Positions 17,721 to 25,982 of a DNA stretch of 64,000 bases are shown here, one piece after another. A program made the translations under genes and the position numbers. The notes beneath the pieces were generated by a model, which did no database searches, was not told where the DNA came from, and saw only the letters and a list, made by a program, of their open reading frames with translations. This DNA comes from Sporosarcina luteola (GTDB taxonomy: Bacteria; Bacillota; Bacilli; Bacillales_A; Planococcaceae). Where the stretch lies: positions 1-64,000 of the forward strand of contig NZ_JAMBNV010000005.1 in the NCBI RefSeq assembly GCF_023715245.1, given 5' to 3'. Position 1 is the first letter of the stretch. The number at the start of each line of letters is the position of its first letter.

Positions 17721-18500
17721 TTATTTCTGGATGATTTCGATTGACTCGATTGAAATTTCTTCAACCGGCTTGTCTGCTCTTCCTGTCTTAGCAGCTGCAA
17801 TTTTATCCACAATGTCCATTCCTTCGATTACTTGACCGAAAACGGTATGCTTCTGATCAAGGTGAGGAGTTCCGCCATTCTCTTCATACGCTTTGGCGAT
17901 TTCTTCTGGCCAGCCACCTTGAGTAAGTTGTGCTGCTGTTCCTGGTGGAGTTGAAGCTTGCACGATGAAAAATTGGCTGCCGTTCGTGTTCGGGCCAGCA
18001 TTCGCCATCGACAATGCCCCTCTTAAATTGAATAGATCCATCGTGAATTCATCCTCGAATGAATCACCGTAGATGCTTTCCCCGCCCATACCTGTACCTG
18101 TCGGGTCGCCGCCTTGGATCATGAAATCTTTAATGACACGGTGGAAAATGATTCCGTCATAGTAACCGTTCTCTGCATGTGTCAAAAAGTTCTCGACTGT
18201 TTTTGGCGCTTGTTCTGGAAATAGTTTAATTTTAATTGGACCCATTGTCGTATTCATGACGACAAGAGCTTCGTTCGCTGCAACTTCATTCGATAATTGT
18301 GGATACATAGTAGTGGCCTCCTCATTGGTCGCTTCATCTGATGATTTGTCATCAGATTGCTGGTCTTGCTCTTCGTCTTCATTTTGCGTAGTCGCCGATC
18401 CATTTGTTGCTTTTTCTTGCTCTTTTTGATCACCTTGACCACAAGCGGCAAGAAGCAATAGTAGAAAGACCGACAGCAAAGATAGCGACATCTTTTTCAT
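17721..18500 (-). CDS. cyclophilin-type peptidyl-prolyl cis-trans isomerase lipoprotein
   Basis: This protein of about 259 residues has a lipoprotein signal ([20 protein letters not shown], lipobox LAAC), an acidic low-complexity linker (about 22-65) and a cyclophilin domain (about 75-258). The active-site region is [21 protein letters not shown] with GSQFFIV further on. It should act outside the membrane, catalysing prolyl isomerisation in secreted or membrane proteins. The second ATG (18498-18500) fits the AGGGTG spacing better than the first (18506). Confidence 0.92.
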   Translation of the reverse strand: MKKMSLSLLSVFLLLLLAACGQGDQKEQEKATNGSATTQNEDEEQDQQSDDKSSDEATNEEATTMYPQLSNEVAANEALVVMNTTMGPIKIKLFPEQAPKTVENFLTHAENGYYDGIIFHRVIKDFMIQGGDPTGTGMGGESIYGDSFEDEFTMDLFNLRGALSMANAGPNTNGSQFFIVQASTPPGTAAQLTQGGWPEEIAKAYEENGGTPHLDQKHTVFGQVIEGMDIVDKIAAAKTGRADKPVEEISIESIEIIQK

Positions 18501-18586
18501 AATCATTCACCCTGAAACAGTTTACCATAACCTTCTTTTATTTTCGATTGATAAGCACGAAATTTCCTTCGGACTCCGAAATGTCC

Positions 18587-18717
18587 TATAATGAATGAAA
18601 CATACATACGTTTACTGGCATCAAGCAAAGGGAATCCCTACTCTGATAACGTTTGCCAATCAATGCGTCGCCGAGGTGCATGAAAGTCGGCGTATCAAAT
18701 GAAAGCGGGTCACTTAC
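18587..18717 (+). promoter_or_regulatory. promoter -10 and structured leader of MFS gene
   Basis: TATAAT at 18587-18592 has no clear -35. The following leader of about 120 nt can form GGG-AAT-CCC inside GCAAA/GTTTGC pairing (about 18628-18660) and a stem CGCCGA/TCGGCG (near 18669-18692) with loop GGTGCATGAAAG. It does not match a riboswitch class I know. The ribosome binding site before the ATG is weak, so the leader could matter for translation. Confidence 0.4.
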
Positions 18718-19950
18718 ATGAATGTACAAAAACGGAATTTCATCATCATCTGGGTCGCAAACTTCCTCGTTGCCGGTACGATGACGATGATCATGCCTTT
18801 CCTATCTTTATACATAGAAACATTCGGAAATCATTCAGATGCGTACGTCCAAAAATGGGCGGGATTGATTTTCGGGGCGACGTTCATAACAGCATTAATC
18901 ATGTCACCGATTTGGGGACGGATTGCCGATAAATACGGATTTAAACCGATATTGATTATTAATGGCTTCGGAATTGCAATATCTGTCTTTATGATGGGAT
19001 TCGTCAATTCTGTCGAAACATTCTTCATCCTGCGGTTATTCAACGGGGTCGTCACCGGCTTCATACCGACATCACTCGCGTTTGTTTCATCCCAGACGGC
19101 AAGGGAAGAAGCCGGTAAAAAGCTAGGGACGTTGCAAATGGGAAGTGTGACGGGGACTCTTTTTGGACCCGTGTTAGGCGGATTAATGGCAGATGCATTC
19201 GGATTCCAATATACATTCATCATCACTTCGCTTTCAGTCGTTGTGGCGGCACTGATTGTTTTGTTTGGCATTAAGGAACAAAAGAAAGTGAAAAATGAAA
19301 AGGCGATAAACTACTCAAGGAAGACGATACTTGGCGGTTTGCTTCATCACCGATTAATGCTGAATGTCATGATCGTAACCGCGTTGATCCAAATCGGGAA
19401 CTTCAGCATCCAGCCGCTTCTATCGCTTTACGTGGCCAGTCTAACGGATTCACAAAATGTAGCATTTCTGGCGGGTCTGACGTTTAGTGCCGCAGGGGTC
19501 GGCAATCTTCTTTTCGCCCGGAAATGGGGGAAAATGGGGGATGACATCGGATATGAGAAAGTGCTCGGTGCTCTGCTTCTTCTATCCTTTATCTTCATCA
19601 TTCCGCAGGCATTTGTCACGTCCATCTGGCAGTTGATGATTTGCCGACTTCTGTTCGGGATTGCCATCGGCGGGATGATCCCTATCACGACTGCCCTCGT
19701 CAGGAGGGAAGCTCCGGTGAATATCCAAGGGGAAGTGATGGGTTATAATACGAGCTTCCGTTTCCTCGGCAATATTATTGGACCGATGTTCGGCGGGATT
19801 GTCAGTGGGTTCATCGGCATTTCGTCCGTGTTCATTTTGACGGGAGTCCTTTTCCTAATAGGATTTGGTTTCCTCTATTATGCAAAAAGAAAGCCCGTAC
19901 AGGACTTTGAAGACTTCCTAGCGGAGGAGAACAGACAAACGAATATGTGA
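18718..19950 (+). CDS. yuxJ: MFS transporter (YuxJ-like)
   Basis: This 410-residue major facilitator has 12 predicted helices in two halves, with the loop 2-3 motif GRIADKYGFKP at about 67-77 and the RLFNGVVTGFIPTS and GTLFGPVLGG helix motifs of the DHA1 drug-exporter branch. The substrate is unknown; multidrug efflux is the usual assignment. The neighbouring pbpD gene is the B. subtilis arrangement and supports the yuxJ name. The ribosome binding site is poor (AAGCGGG), and the leader before it is long. Confidence 0.88.
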   Translation: MNVQKRNFIIIWVANFLVAGTMTMIMPFLSLYIETFGNHSDAYVQKWAGLIFGATFITALIMSPIWGRIADKYGFKPILIINGFGIAISVFMMGFVNSVETFFILRLFNGVVTGFIPTSLAFVSSQTAREEAGKKLGTLQMGSVTGTLFGPVLGGLMADAFGFQYTFIITSLSVVVAALIVLFGIKEQKKVKNEKAINYSRKTILGGLLHHRLMLNVMIVTALIQIGNFSIQPLLSLYVASLTDSQNVAFLAGLTFSAAGVGNLLFARKWGKMGDDIGYEKVLGALLLLSFIFIIPQAFVTSIWQLMICRLLFGIAIGGMIPITTALVRREAPVNIQGEVMGYNTSFRFLGNIIGPMFGGIVSGFIGISSVFILTGVLFLIGFGFLYYAKRKPVQDFEDFLAEENRQTNM

Positions 19951-19953
19951 ATT

Positions 19954-19992
19954 TAGCACATTTCCAAATCGGAAATGTGCTATTATTTTTTA
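19954..19992 (+). terminator. intercistronic terminator between MFS gene and pbpD
   Basis: The hairpin TAGCACATTTCC/GGAAATGTGCTA is followed by TTATTTTTT. It ends only about 5 nt before the pbpD ribosome binding site. Confidence 0.8.
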
Positions 19993-20010
19993 ATAGGAAG
20001 GGGGGCTATT

Positions 20011-21870
20011 GTGAAAAGACTCACGAGCTTTTTATTAATACTAATGATGATTCCCCTGCTCTATTTCATTCAGCAAGGCGTTGCCAGAGAATGGTCGGAA
20101 GCGCAGGTCTTGAAAAATACAATTGGCGAAACGATTGAACTTACCGAACCAGCCATCAGTATTCCAATATCAATGACAGATCGGAACGGCAAGATTTTTG
20201 CCGAGGAGTATGTGGAATGGAGACAGCCACTCCCGTTGGATTCCATTCCCGATTTTATTCAGCAACTATTCCTAATTAGTGAGGACCAAGGATTTTTTGA
20301 ACATAAAGGGTATGATGTCGCAGCTATCGTTCGGGCATTCGCCATCAATGCGAGAAGTGAAGACATGAGCCAGGGAGCCTCGACAATTACGCAGCAAGTT
20401 GTCAGAATGCGGTTCCTGACGACAGAAAAGACATATGAACGTAAATTCAAAGAGTTGCTTTACGCGGCTGAACTTGAAAAACAGTCGTCAAAAGATGACA
20501 TCCTCGGTATGTATTTGAACGAAATGTTTTTCGGCAATCAAGTATATGGAATCGGAGCAGCCGCCACTTATTATTTCAATCGTCCGCTTGATCAGCTAAG
20601 TCCTGCGGAGATGGCATTCATTGCTGCAATCCCGAACAATCCTTCCAAATACAATCCACTGCGTCATTTCGACCTAACAAAAAAGCGGCAAGAGCTTCTC
20701 TTATCCGTTCTATCAACGAACGGCGTCATTACGGAGCTGGAAGCCGAAACGTGGAAGCAGGAAGAGATCGTGTTGAATGTGAAAGCCAAGGCAAATAAAT
20801 TCAACATGTATAGCTCATACGTATTAGCCGAGCTGGAAGAATTAATCGGTCATTCTGAAGGGTTCACGGCATCAATCGCAGCTTCAACGACACAAAGTGA
20901 AAGGCAATCGAAAATCGTAGCTTTGAAAAAACGGACTGCGGATGTAATCGCCGACGGAATCCAAATTGAAACGGCCCTGGATCCCGTAAAGCAAAAACAT
21001 GATGAAACCTCCCTGTCTTCCCTCTTAAAAATGAAGGATCTACAAGCGGGTGCAGCAGTGATTGATAATACAACGAAAGAAATTGTGAGTATATACGGGG
21101 GAAAAGGTTTTCGCAAAGGGGACTTCAACAGGTCCTACCAGGCTGTCAGACAGCCCGGCTCTGCTATAAAGCCATTGCTTGTCTACGCCCCTTATCTTGA
21201 AAGCGGACCTTACAAGGAGAGTACACCAATCGACAGCAGCAATATTTGCATCGGTTCATACTGCCCCACGAATATTGGCGGCTATACGTACGGGATGACG
21301 ACCGTGAAGGAAGCATTCCGACGTAGTCATAACACAGCGGCAGTGCGTCTGTTCCGTAAAGTTGGGATTAAAGAAGCTTTTAGTCATTTAACAATCTTCG
21401 GCTTTAAAAATGTAACCGAAGAGGATTACACCTACCCCGCCGCTCTTGGCGGATTCCATAGAGGAGTGACACCTCTCGAACTCGCTTCCGCATATTCCAG
21501 TTTCGTTGATGGCATGTATTCAACTCCCCACGCAATCAGAGCTGTGAAGGACCGGGAAGGGAATGTGCTATACGACTGGAAAGACGAACCGGTGAGAGCC
21601 TGGTCCCCCTCGACCGTTGGGACAGTTCGCACTTTAATGGAAGACGTCGTATTGAACGGGACCGGAAAAGGAATCCGCTATACGACAACGTATACAGGCG
21701 CTAAAACAGGAACGACAGACCACTACAAAGACTTGTGGGTTGCTGGAATGAACGATCAGTACACAACAGCCGTATGGATCGGATACGACAAACCCGCCTC
21801 CATCCAACGTCAAAGCAACCAGAAAATACACCTGCGCGCTTTTAATGAATTATTATATATTCCAAAATGA
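20011..21870 (+). CDS. pbpD: class A penicillin-binding protein (PBP4, PbpD)
   Basis: This bifunctional murein synthase has 619 residues from the GTG at 20011, which follows GGAAGGGGGG. A membrane anchor occupies about 3-22. The glycosyltransferase domain (about 60-230) has catalytic E91 in SEDQGFFEHKG, GASTITQQV and KDDILGMYLNEMFFG. The transpeptidase domain has S384-x-x-K387 (GSAIKP), S439-H-N441 and K565-T-G. It polymerises and cross-links peptidoglycan outside the membrane. A longer reading from 19975 would start inside the terminator hairpin and is rejected. Confidence 0.95.
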   Translation: MKRLTSFLLILMMIPLLYFIQQGVAREWSEAQVLKNTIGETIELTEPAISIPISMTDRNGKIFAEEYVEWRQPLPLDSIPDFIQQLFLISEDQGFFEHKGYDVAAIVRAFAINARSEDMSQGASTITQQVVRMRFLTTEKTYERKFKELLYAAELEKQSSKDDILGMYLNEMFFGNQVYGIGAAATYYFNRPLDQLSPAEMAFIAAIPNNPSKYNPLRHFDLTKKRQELLLSVLSTNGVITELEAETWKQEEIVLNVKAKANKFNMYSSYVLAELEELIGHSEGFTASIAASTTQSERQSKIVALKKRTADVIADGIQIETALDPVKQKHDETSLSSLLKMKDLQAGAAVIDNTTKEIVSIYGGKGFRKGDFNRSYQAVRQPGSAIKPLLVYAPYLESGPYKESTPIDSSNICIGSYCPTNIGGYTYGMTTVKEAFRRSHNTAAVRLFRKVGIKEAFSHLTIFGFKNVTEEDYTYPAALGGFHRGVTPLELASAYSSFVDGMYSTPHAIRAVKDREGNVLYDWKDEPVRAWSPSTVGTVRTLMEDVVLNGTGKGIRYTTTYTGAKTGTTDHYKDLWVAGMNDQYTTAVWIGYDKPASIQRQSNQKIHLRAFNELLYIPK

Positions 21871-21896
21871 TGATGTTTGTATACAATGTTGTTACC

Positions 21897-22089
21897 GTTG
21901 ATTGAAGCGAAAGGCGGCGAAGTGCAAAGATATGCTCTCAACGCTTCGCTTTTGTTCGCAAAAGCCGTTCTTCGTTACGGCTTTTCCTGCGGGATAAGCG
22001 TCAGCTGAAGACCCCGCAACAAAGCGAAAGCGTAGTGAGGAGGCTGAAGCGACGCCCGCGGAAAGCGTCCGCCTGTAGCTGAAATCAAC
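21897..22089. repeat. dispersed repeat, family 2, copy A
   Basis: GTTGATTGAAGCGAAAGGCG at the left and its partner CGTCCGCCTGTAGCTGAAAT then CAAC at the right bracket a 193-bp element. Inside is a two-hairpin module (about 21921-21985) with GCAAAGATATGCT and TTCGCAAAAGCCGTTCTTCG, shared with 39061-39251 and 62718-62895. It fills most of the pbpD-yufK gap. Confidence 0.8.
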
Positions 22090-22098
22090 ATTTATAGT

Positions 22099-22659
22099 TT
22101 ATACCACCGGAAGACTCGCAAGAACCCCGTTATAAAGCTTCAACACTATGTAAATGATACCAGTTAAAAAGATGCCCCAAACAAGAATTTCAAAAACCAA
22201 CAAACCTACCATGCTCGGCATCGTCATGAACTTGCTCAACTTGAACATAGTAAAGATAAAGTAGACAAATGTCGTCAACAGGAAAACCGCCAGCAGAATC
22301 TTCACCGACTGTATCCCGCCTACCGAAGCAAGCGCACCAATAAAATAGATGAGATTACCGCTTTTCGCTTCACTATACGACTCCCCTACCGCATCAATCG
22401 AAAAGAACAACATCGCTGTTTCATGAATTGTTTCCGCAATTAGCTTCAACGCCGAAAACATCATAAAAAAAGCAAGCGAATAAATGACAAGAAGAAAAAG
22501 GCGCAGCTGTGTATCCGTCAGAAATTCCCGCATGCCTGCATAAAGACCGATCTGGCCGAAGAAAACAATCGATGCACTCACCATATAGACACCGAACGTT
22601 AAACTGAAAAGAATAATGGTCAAAAACGGCAAATAGCCATAAAGATAAGGATTTCTCAA
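22099..22659 (-). CDS. yufK: DUF5366 membrane protein (YufK-like)
   Basis: This 186-residue protein has five to six hydrophobic helices and no charged active site that I can see. It matches the YufK/DUF5366 type from recall and from its place between pbpD and the mrp operon. Its function is unknown. It starts with TTG 5 nt after GGGGTG. It is transcribed divergently from mrpA. Confidence 0.75.
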   Translation of the reverse strand: MRNPYLYGYLPFLTIILFSLTFGVYMVSASIVFFGQIGLYAGMREFLTDTQLRLFLLVIYSLAFFMMFSALKLIAETIHETAMLFFSIDAVGESYSEAKSGNLIYFIGALASVGGIQSVKILLAVFLLTTFVYFIFTMFKLSKFMTMPSMVGLLVFEILVWGIFLTGIIYIVLKLYNGVLASLPVV

Positions 22660-22744
22660 TTTGACACCCCGAACGTAAATATTTTATCTTTCCCTATAAT
22701 ATAGGAAGAGAAACCAATTTCGCAACGATTGTCTAATTGTTCCC

Positions 22745-22774
22745 TATGCAAGCCCTTGCAATTTACGTTATACT
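22745..22774 (+). promoter_or_regulatory. mrp operon promoter with palindrome
   Basis: TATACT at 22769-22774 is a good -10. The expected -35 position is covered by the palindrome TGCAAG-CC-CTTGCA (22747-22760), suggesting an operator and a promoter that depends on or is blocked by a regulator. The mrpA start is about 50 nt downstream. Confidence 0.45.
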
Positions 22775-22823
22775 TTAAAACAATGTAAATAATAATGATT
22801 TACTCATTGGAAGGAGGATTACT

Positions 22824-25232
22824 TTGGAATTCGTATTACTGATTTTCCTGCCGATCGTGGCGGCCTTGTTCATACCATTCCTATTTAGAAAGATAAAAGG
22901 TATACATACTGGTTGGTTCGTATTACTCGTCCCCGTTGTTTTATTCATTTATTATACAACGTTCATCAAAACGACGATGGACGGTGGACATGCCTTATCT
23001 GAACTACAATGGATTCCAACGCTTGGCATCTCATTCGTATCCTATTTGGATGGGTTGAGTATTTTATTCTCCCTGCTGATTACAGGGATCGGAGCACTCG
23101 TTGTATTGTATTCAATCTTTTACTTGGATAAGAACAAGGAGAAGCTAGGCAACTTCTACGTCTATCTTCTTCTTTTTATGAGCGCAATGCTCGGGGTCGT
23201 CCAATCGGATAATGTTATTTCGCTCTATCTGTTTTGGGAGCTGACATCCATTTCATCATTTTTATTGATTGGATATTGGTTCACCCGTGACGGTTCCAGA
23301 TTCGGTGCATTGAAATCGATGATGGTAACTGTATTCGGCGGGCTGATGATGCTTGGAGGGTTCGTCCTTCTAGGAATTATGGGAGGCACGTTCTCCATTC
23401 GGGAATTGATTGCCGGATCCTCCTCATTTGTGGGGCATGAATACTTCACTTTGGCTCTTGTTCTTATTTTGCTAGGAGCTTTCACGAAATCCGCACAATT
23501 TCCTTTTTACATTTGGTTGCCAGATGCAATGGAAGCGCCTACACCTGTTAGTGCATACTTGCACTCAGCAACAATGGTCAAGGCGGGATTATATCTTGTT
23601 GCCCGATTCACTCCGATTTTCGCAGTGTCGGAAGTGTGGATCTGGCTTGTAACAGGTATTGGATTGCTGACGTTGTTCTGGGGCTCACTCTTTGCGGTGA
23701 AACAAACGGATTTAAAGGCAATTCTCGCATTTTCAACGGTGAGTCAGCTCGGTTTGATCATGTCTCTTCTAGGCGCCGGTGCTATTACATTCCACGTGGA
23801 TGAAGCGTTATTCTCCTTTGCAATGTTCGCTGCGATTTTCCATCTGATCAACCATGCAACATTCAAAGGCAGCTTGTTCATGATTGCGGGAATTGTCGAC
23901 CATGAAACGGGGACGCGAGATATCCGTAAGCTTGGTGGCCTGATGAGCATCATGCCTGTCAGTTTCACTGTTGCATTCATCGGTTCTATGTCTATGGCGG
24001 GCTTGCCGCCTTTCAATGGATTCCTTAGTAAAGAGATGTTCTTACAATCGATGCTTGCAATCCGTCAATTTGAACTATTCAATTTCGCCACATGGGGAAT
24101 CGTCTTCCCTGTCGTTGCGTGGATAGCAAGTGTATTCACGTTCATTTACAGCGTTTACTTTGTGTTCAAGACATTCACCGGAAAACGGAAAGTTGAAACG
24201 TTACCGCTCGAACCTCATGAAGCACCTGTTGGGATGCTCATATCCCCGGTGATTCTAGCAATGCTTGTCGTCGGGATCTTCTTCATTCCGAATGTTGTCG
24301 GGAAGTGGCTCGTTAAGCCTGCTGTCATGGCAATCCAGCCTTATCAATATTCCCACCCTTCGGAAGTAGAAGTTCATGTTTCAGCTTGGCATGGCTTCGC
24401 ATCTGTAGAACTGTGGATGACGGTCGGAATCATTCTTATCGGTGGTCTTCTTTACTTGTCGCTGTCGAAATGGCAGAAATTCTACGGTATTCAACCTGAG
24501 TCACTGTCCTTGAATGGATTATATGACGCAACGATGACTTTCAGTGAAAAAGGAATGAACAGGCTATCCCGCATGTACATGACTGGGCTCATCCGTACGT
24601 ATCTGTTATTCATCTTCGCATTCTTGTCGGTTACGACGGTAGCGATGCTCTTCCTTCAAGATGCATTTGTCGTGGACATGTCCAGCTTTTCAAAAATAAG
24701 TGTGTACGGTTTAATTAATGCCGTCATTCTTCTACTAGCAGTCGCTTTCGTTTTGCTCTCCAAAACGAGGCTCGGGGCGATTATTTCACTCGGCGCAGTA
24801 GGCTACTCGGTCGCACTGTTCTTCGTCATTTTCAAAGCACCAGATTTAGCACTTACACAATTGGTCATTGAAACAGTATCGGTTGCTCTGTTCCTATTGG
24901 CATTCCAACGTTTGCCAAAGCTATCCGATCATGGAGAAACGAAAAGCAATAAGCTGGTTAACGGCATTATTGCTCTCGGAGTCGGCGTGACTGTGACGCT
25001 GGTTGCATTGTCTTCCCATTCACAGAAACTTGTCGCTTCCATTTCCCAATATTACAAAGACACTGTCGAAACGGAGGCCGGTGGAGGCAATATTGTTAAC
25101 GTCATCCTTGTGGACTACCGTGGTTTTGATACATTGTTCGAAATTGCCGTCCTTGCGATTGCAGGAATCGGCGTTCTAGGAATGATTAAACTTCGTTTGG
25201 CGAGAAAGGAGAGTACAGATGAAAACAAATGA
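22824..25232 (+). CDS. mrpA: Mrp Na+/H+ antiporter subunit A
   Basis: This 802-residue polytopic protein is homologous to the NuoL subunit of complex I through its first about 600 residues and carries a MrpA-specific C-terminal extension (about 620-800). Proton-path residues occur in LYLFWELTSISSFLLIGYW and FPFYIWLPDAMEAPTPVSAYLHSATMVKAG is the family core. It is the largest subunit of the seven-protein antiporter that exports Na+ for pH and salt homeostasis. It starts with TTG 6 nt after AAGGAGG, and its end overlaps mrpB by 14 nt. Confidence 0.96.
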   Translation: MEFVLLIFLPIVAALFIPFLFRKIKGIHTGWFVLLVPVVLFIYYTTFIKTTMDGGHALSELQWIPTLGISFVSYLDGLSILFSLLITGIGALVVLYSIFYLDKNKEKLGNFYVYLLLFMSAMLGVVQSDNVISLYLFWELTSISSFLLIGYWFTRDGSRFGALKSMMVTVFGGLMMLGGFVLLGIMGGTFSIRELIAGSSSFVGHEYFTLALVLILLGAFTKSAQFPFYIWLPDAMEAPTPVSAYLHSATMVKAGLYLVARFTPIFAVSEVWIWLVTGIGLLTLFWGSLFAVKQTDLKAILAFSTVSQLGLIMSLLGAGAITFHVDEALFSFAMFAAIFHLINHATFKGSLFMIAGIVDHETGTRDIRKLGGLMSIMPVSFTVAFIGSMSMAGLPPFNGFLSKEMFLQSMLAIRQFELFNFATWGIVFPVVAWIASVFTFIYSVYFVFKTFTGKRKVETLPLEPHEAPVGMLISPVILAMLVVGIFFIPNVVGKWLVKPAVMAIQPYQYSHPSEVEVHVSAWHGFASVELWMTVGIILIGGLLYLSLSKWQKFYGIQPESLSLNGLYDATMTFSEKGMNRLSRMYMTGLIRTYLLFIFAFLSVTTVAMLFLQDAFVVDMSSFSKISVYGLINAVILLLAVAFVLLSKTRLGAIISLGAVGYSVALFFVIFKAPDLALTQLVIETVSVALFLLAFQRLPKLSDHGETKSNKLVNGIIALGVGVTVTLVALSSHSQKLVASISQYYKDTVETEAGGGNIVNVILVDYRGFDTLFEIAVLAIAGIGVLGMIKLRLARKESTDENK

Positions 25233-25641
25233 CGTCATTTTACAGACGACGACAAAAGTTATATTTTTCATCATTTTCCTTTTTTCCATCCATATTTTCT
25301 TTGCAGGGCATTATACACCGGGTGGAGGTTTCGTCGGCGGCTTACTGACAACAGGGGCAATCGTCCTCCTATTGTTAGCCTTTGATTTGAATACCGTACA
25401 GAAAGCATTGCCATTCAATTTCACGATCATGACTGCGATCGGTTTGCTATTGGCGCTCGGGACAGCAGCTGGTTCAATCTTCTTTAATGTCCCGTTCTTC
25501 ACACATGCTTTCGATGACTTTTCCTTGCCATTATTCGGGGTGACTTCCCTTCATACGGCGATGGTGTTTGACGCGGGTGTATTCCTCGTCGTCGTCGGGT
25601 CGGCTATTACAATCATCCAGTCAATTGGAGGGGATTCGTAA
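25219..25641 (+). CDS. mrpB: Mrp antiporter subunit B
   Basis: This 140-residue membrane protein has four helices. The motif AGHYTPGGGFVGGL (about 29-42) is the MrpB/MbhH signature. It is part of the Mrp complex with subunits A, C and D. AAGGAGAG precedes the ATG, and the gene overlaps mrpA by 14 nt and mrpC by one base (TAATG), so translation is coupled. Confidence 0.95.
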   Translation: MKTNDVILQTTTKVIFFIIFLFSIHIFFAGHYTPGGGFVGGLLTTGAIVLLLLAFDLNTVQKALPFNFTIMTAIGLLLALGTAAGSIFFNVPFFTHAFDDFSLPLFGVTSLHTAMVFDAGVFLVVVGSAITIIQSIGGDS

Positions 25642-25982
25642 TGGAATTGGTAATGGCTATTTTAATCGGTGTGTTGTTCACCGCCGCAGTTTACTTAATC
25701 CTATCGAGAAGTCTATTGAAAATTATCATCGGCACCGGTTTGTTAAGTCATGGCGCCCATTTGCTCATCCTGACGATGGGAGGGCTTGGAGGACTTGCGC
25801 CGCCGGTCATTTCGGAAGGCGTTACGGACTTTGCAGATCCACTGCCGCAAGCGCTCATTTTAACAGCAATTGTCATCAGCTTCGGTGTGACAGCCTTCAT
25901 GCTCGTCATGGCTTACCGTGCTTATGCTGTTCATAAAACCGATGACATGAATCAACTGAAAGGAAATGATGAACATGATTAA
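25641..25982 (+). CDS. mrpC: Mrp antiporter subunit C
   Basis: This 113-residue protein has three helices and is homologous to NuoK. It contains LIIGTGLLSHGAHLLIL (helix 2, about 32-48) and DPLPQALILTAIVISFG, both characteristic of MrpC. It sits within the antiporter membrane core. The ATG overlaps the mrpB stop, and its own end overlaps the start of mrpD. Confidence 0.95.
   Translation: MELVMAILIGVLFTAAVYLILSRSLLKIIIGTGLLSHGAHLLILTMGGLGGLAPPVISEGVTDFADPLPQALILTAIVISFGVTAFMLVMAYRAYAVHKTDDMNQLKGNDEHD

Noticed and set aside
18600-18717. Lysine, SAM, T-box or c-di-GMP riboswitch before the MFS gene
   Set aside because: Only short fragments resemble such motifs; the ordered conserved cores seen in the true L-box and S-box of this window are missing.
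19975-20010. Longer PbpD start at 19975
   Set aside because: The codon lies inside the terminator hairpin; the GTG at 20011 follows a strong ribosome binding site and opens directly into the membrane anchor.
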